NCBI GenBank assembly: GCA_902796705.1
Contig: CADBQF010000196.1
Location: 1-5,788, forward strand
Origin: Ruminococcus flavefaciens
GTDB lineage: Bacteria > Bacillota > Clostridia > Oscillospirales > Ruminococcaceae
DNA: 5,788 bases
Direction: 5' to 3'
Of this stretch, positions 5,768 to 5,788 are shown piece after piece. Every line of letters starts with the position of its first letter. Position 1 is the stretch's first letter. The position numbers and the translations under genes were made by a program. The notes under the pieces are model-generated. The model ran no database searches. It was not told the origin of the DNA and worked only from the letters and a program-made list of their open reading frames with translations.

Positions 5768-5784
5768 TTGGAAATTTTCTCCAA
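5768..5784 (-). repeat. Interrupted dyad upstream of the promoter
   Basis: TTGGAGAAAATTTCCAA has outer arms TTGGA/TCCAA, extendable in RNA by a G-U and an A-U pair around an AAA loop. It lies about 29 bp upstream of the -35 box. It could be a regulator operator, the weak terminator of an upstream gene, or simply part of the AT-rich upstream DNA. Confidence 0.3.
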
Positions 5785-5788
5785 AAAC

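Noticed and set aside
5745..5788. Terminator of a gene lying upstream of the window
   Set aside because: Weak stems with T-tracts can be drawn (for example TTTTC-GA-GAAAA), but they are AT-only or have 2-nt loops; an UP-like element fits equally well.

Overview
The window looks like chromosomal DNA of a Gram-positive gut- or rumen-type Clostridia, probably Oscillospiraceae/Ruminococcus-like. That placement rests on the protein style (a CdaR/PucR-type regulator with a clostridial-looking middle section, coiled-coil M23 proteins next to ftsEX) and on strong Shine-Dalgarno (SD) sequences; it is an inference, since no taxonomic marker gene is present.

Every supported gene lies on the minus strand and reads right to left. 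At the right edge (about 5704-5788) is AT-rich DNA with a near-perfect sigma-A promoter (TTGACA, 17 bp, TACAAT). A short leader of about 90 nt follows, containing a possible 19-codon upstream ORF with its own SD. Then come a PucR/CdaR-type regulator (4526-5611), ftsE (3484-4479, TTG start, long acidic tail), ftsX (2579-3487, GTG start, 4-nt overlap with ftsE), a secreted coiled-coil plus M23 peptidase (1258-2565), and a second, paralogous coiled-coil/M23 gene (1-1191) that runs off the left edge. No convincing Rho-independent terminator separates them, so they probably form one operon. No stretch over 300 bases lacks a gene.

FtsE (cytoplasmic ATPase) and FtsX (membrane partner) form the ABC-type module that, in characterised bacteria, activates peptidoglycan hydrolases through a periplasmic or extracellular coiled-coil protein (EnvC in E. 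coli, PcsB in pneumococcus, CwlO in Bacillus). Here two coiled-coil M23 proteins are the obvious clients. The first keeps all expected zinc ligands, so it is probably a hydrolase itself rather than only an activator.

The most unusual points are: (i) between the two M23 genes, a strong SD lies 39 nt from the start codon, with a 27-nt hairpin between them that would bring SD and start together, overlapping an in-frame mini-ORF; (ii) the upstream ORF in the regulator leader; (iii) a roughly 105-residue acidic, Ala-rich tail on FtsE; (iv) a Cys-rich insertion in the M23 domain; and (v) a ligand-sensing type regulator heading a cell-division/wall-hydrolysis operon.
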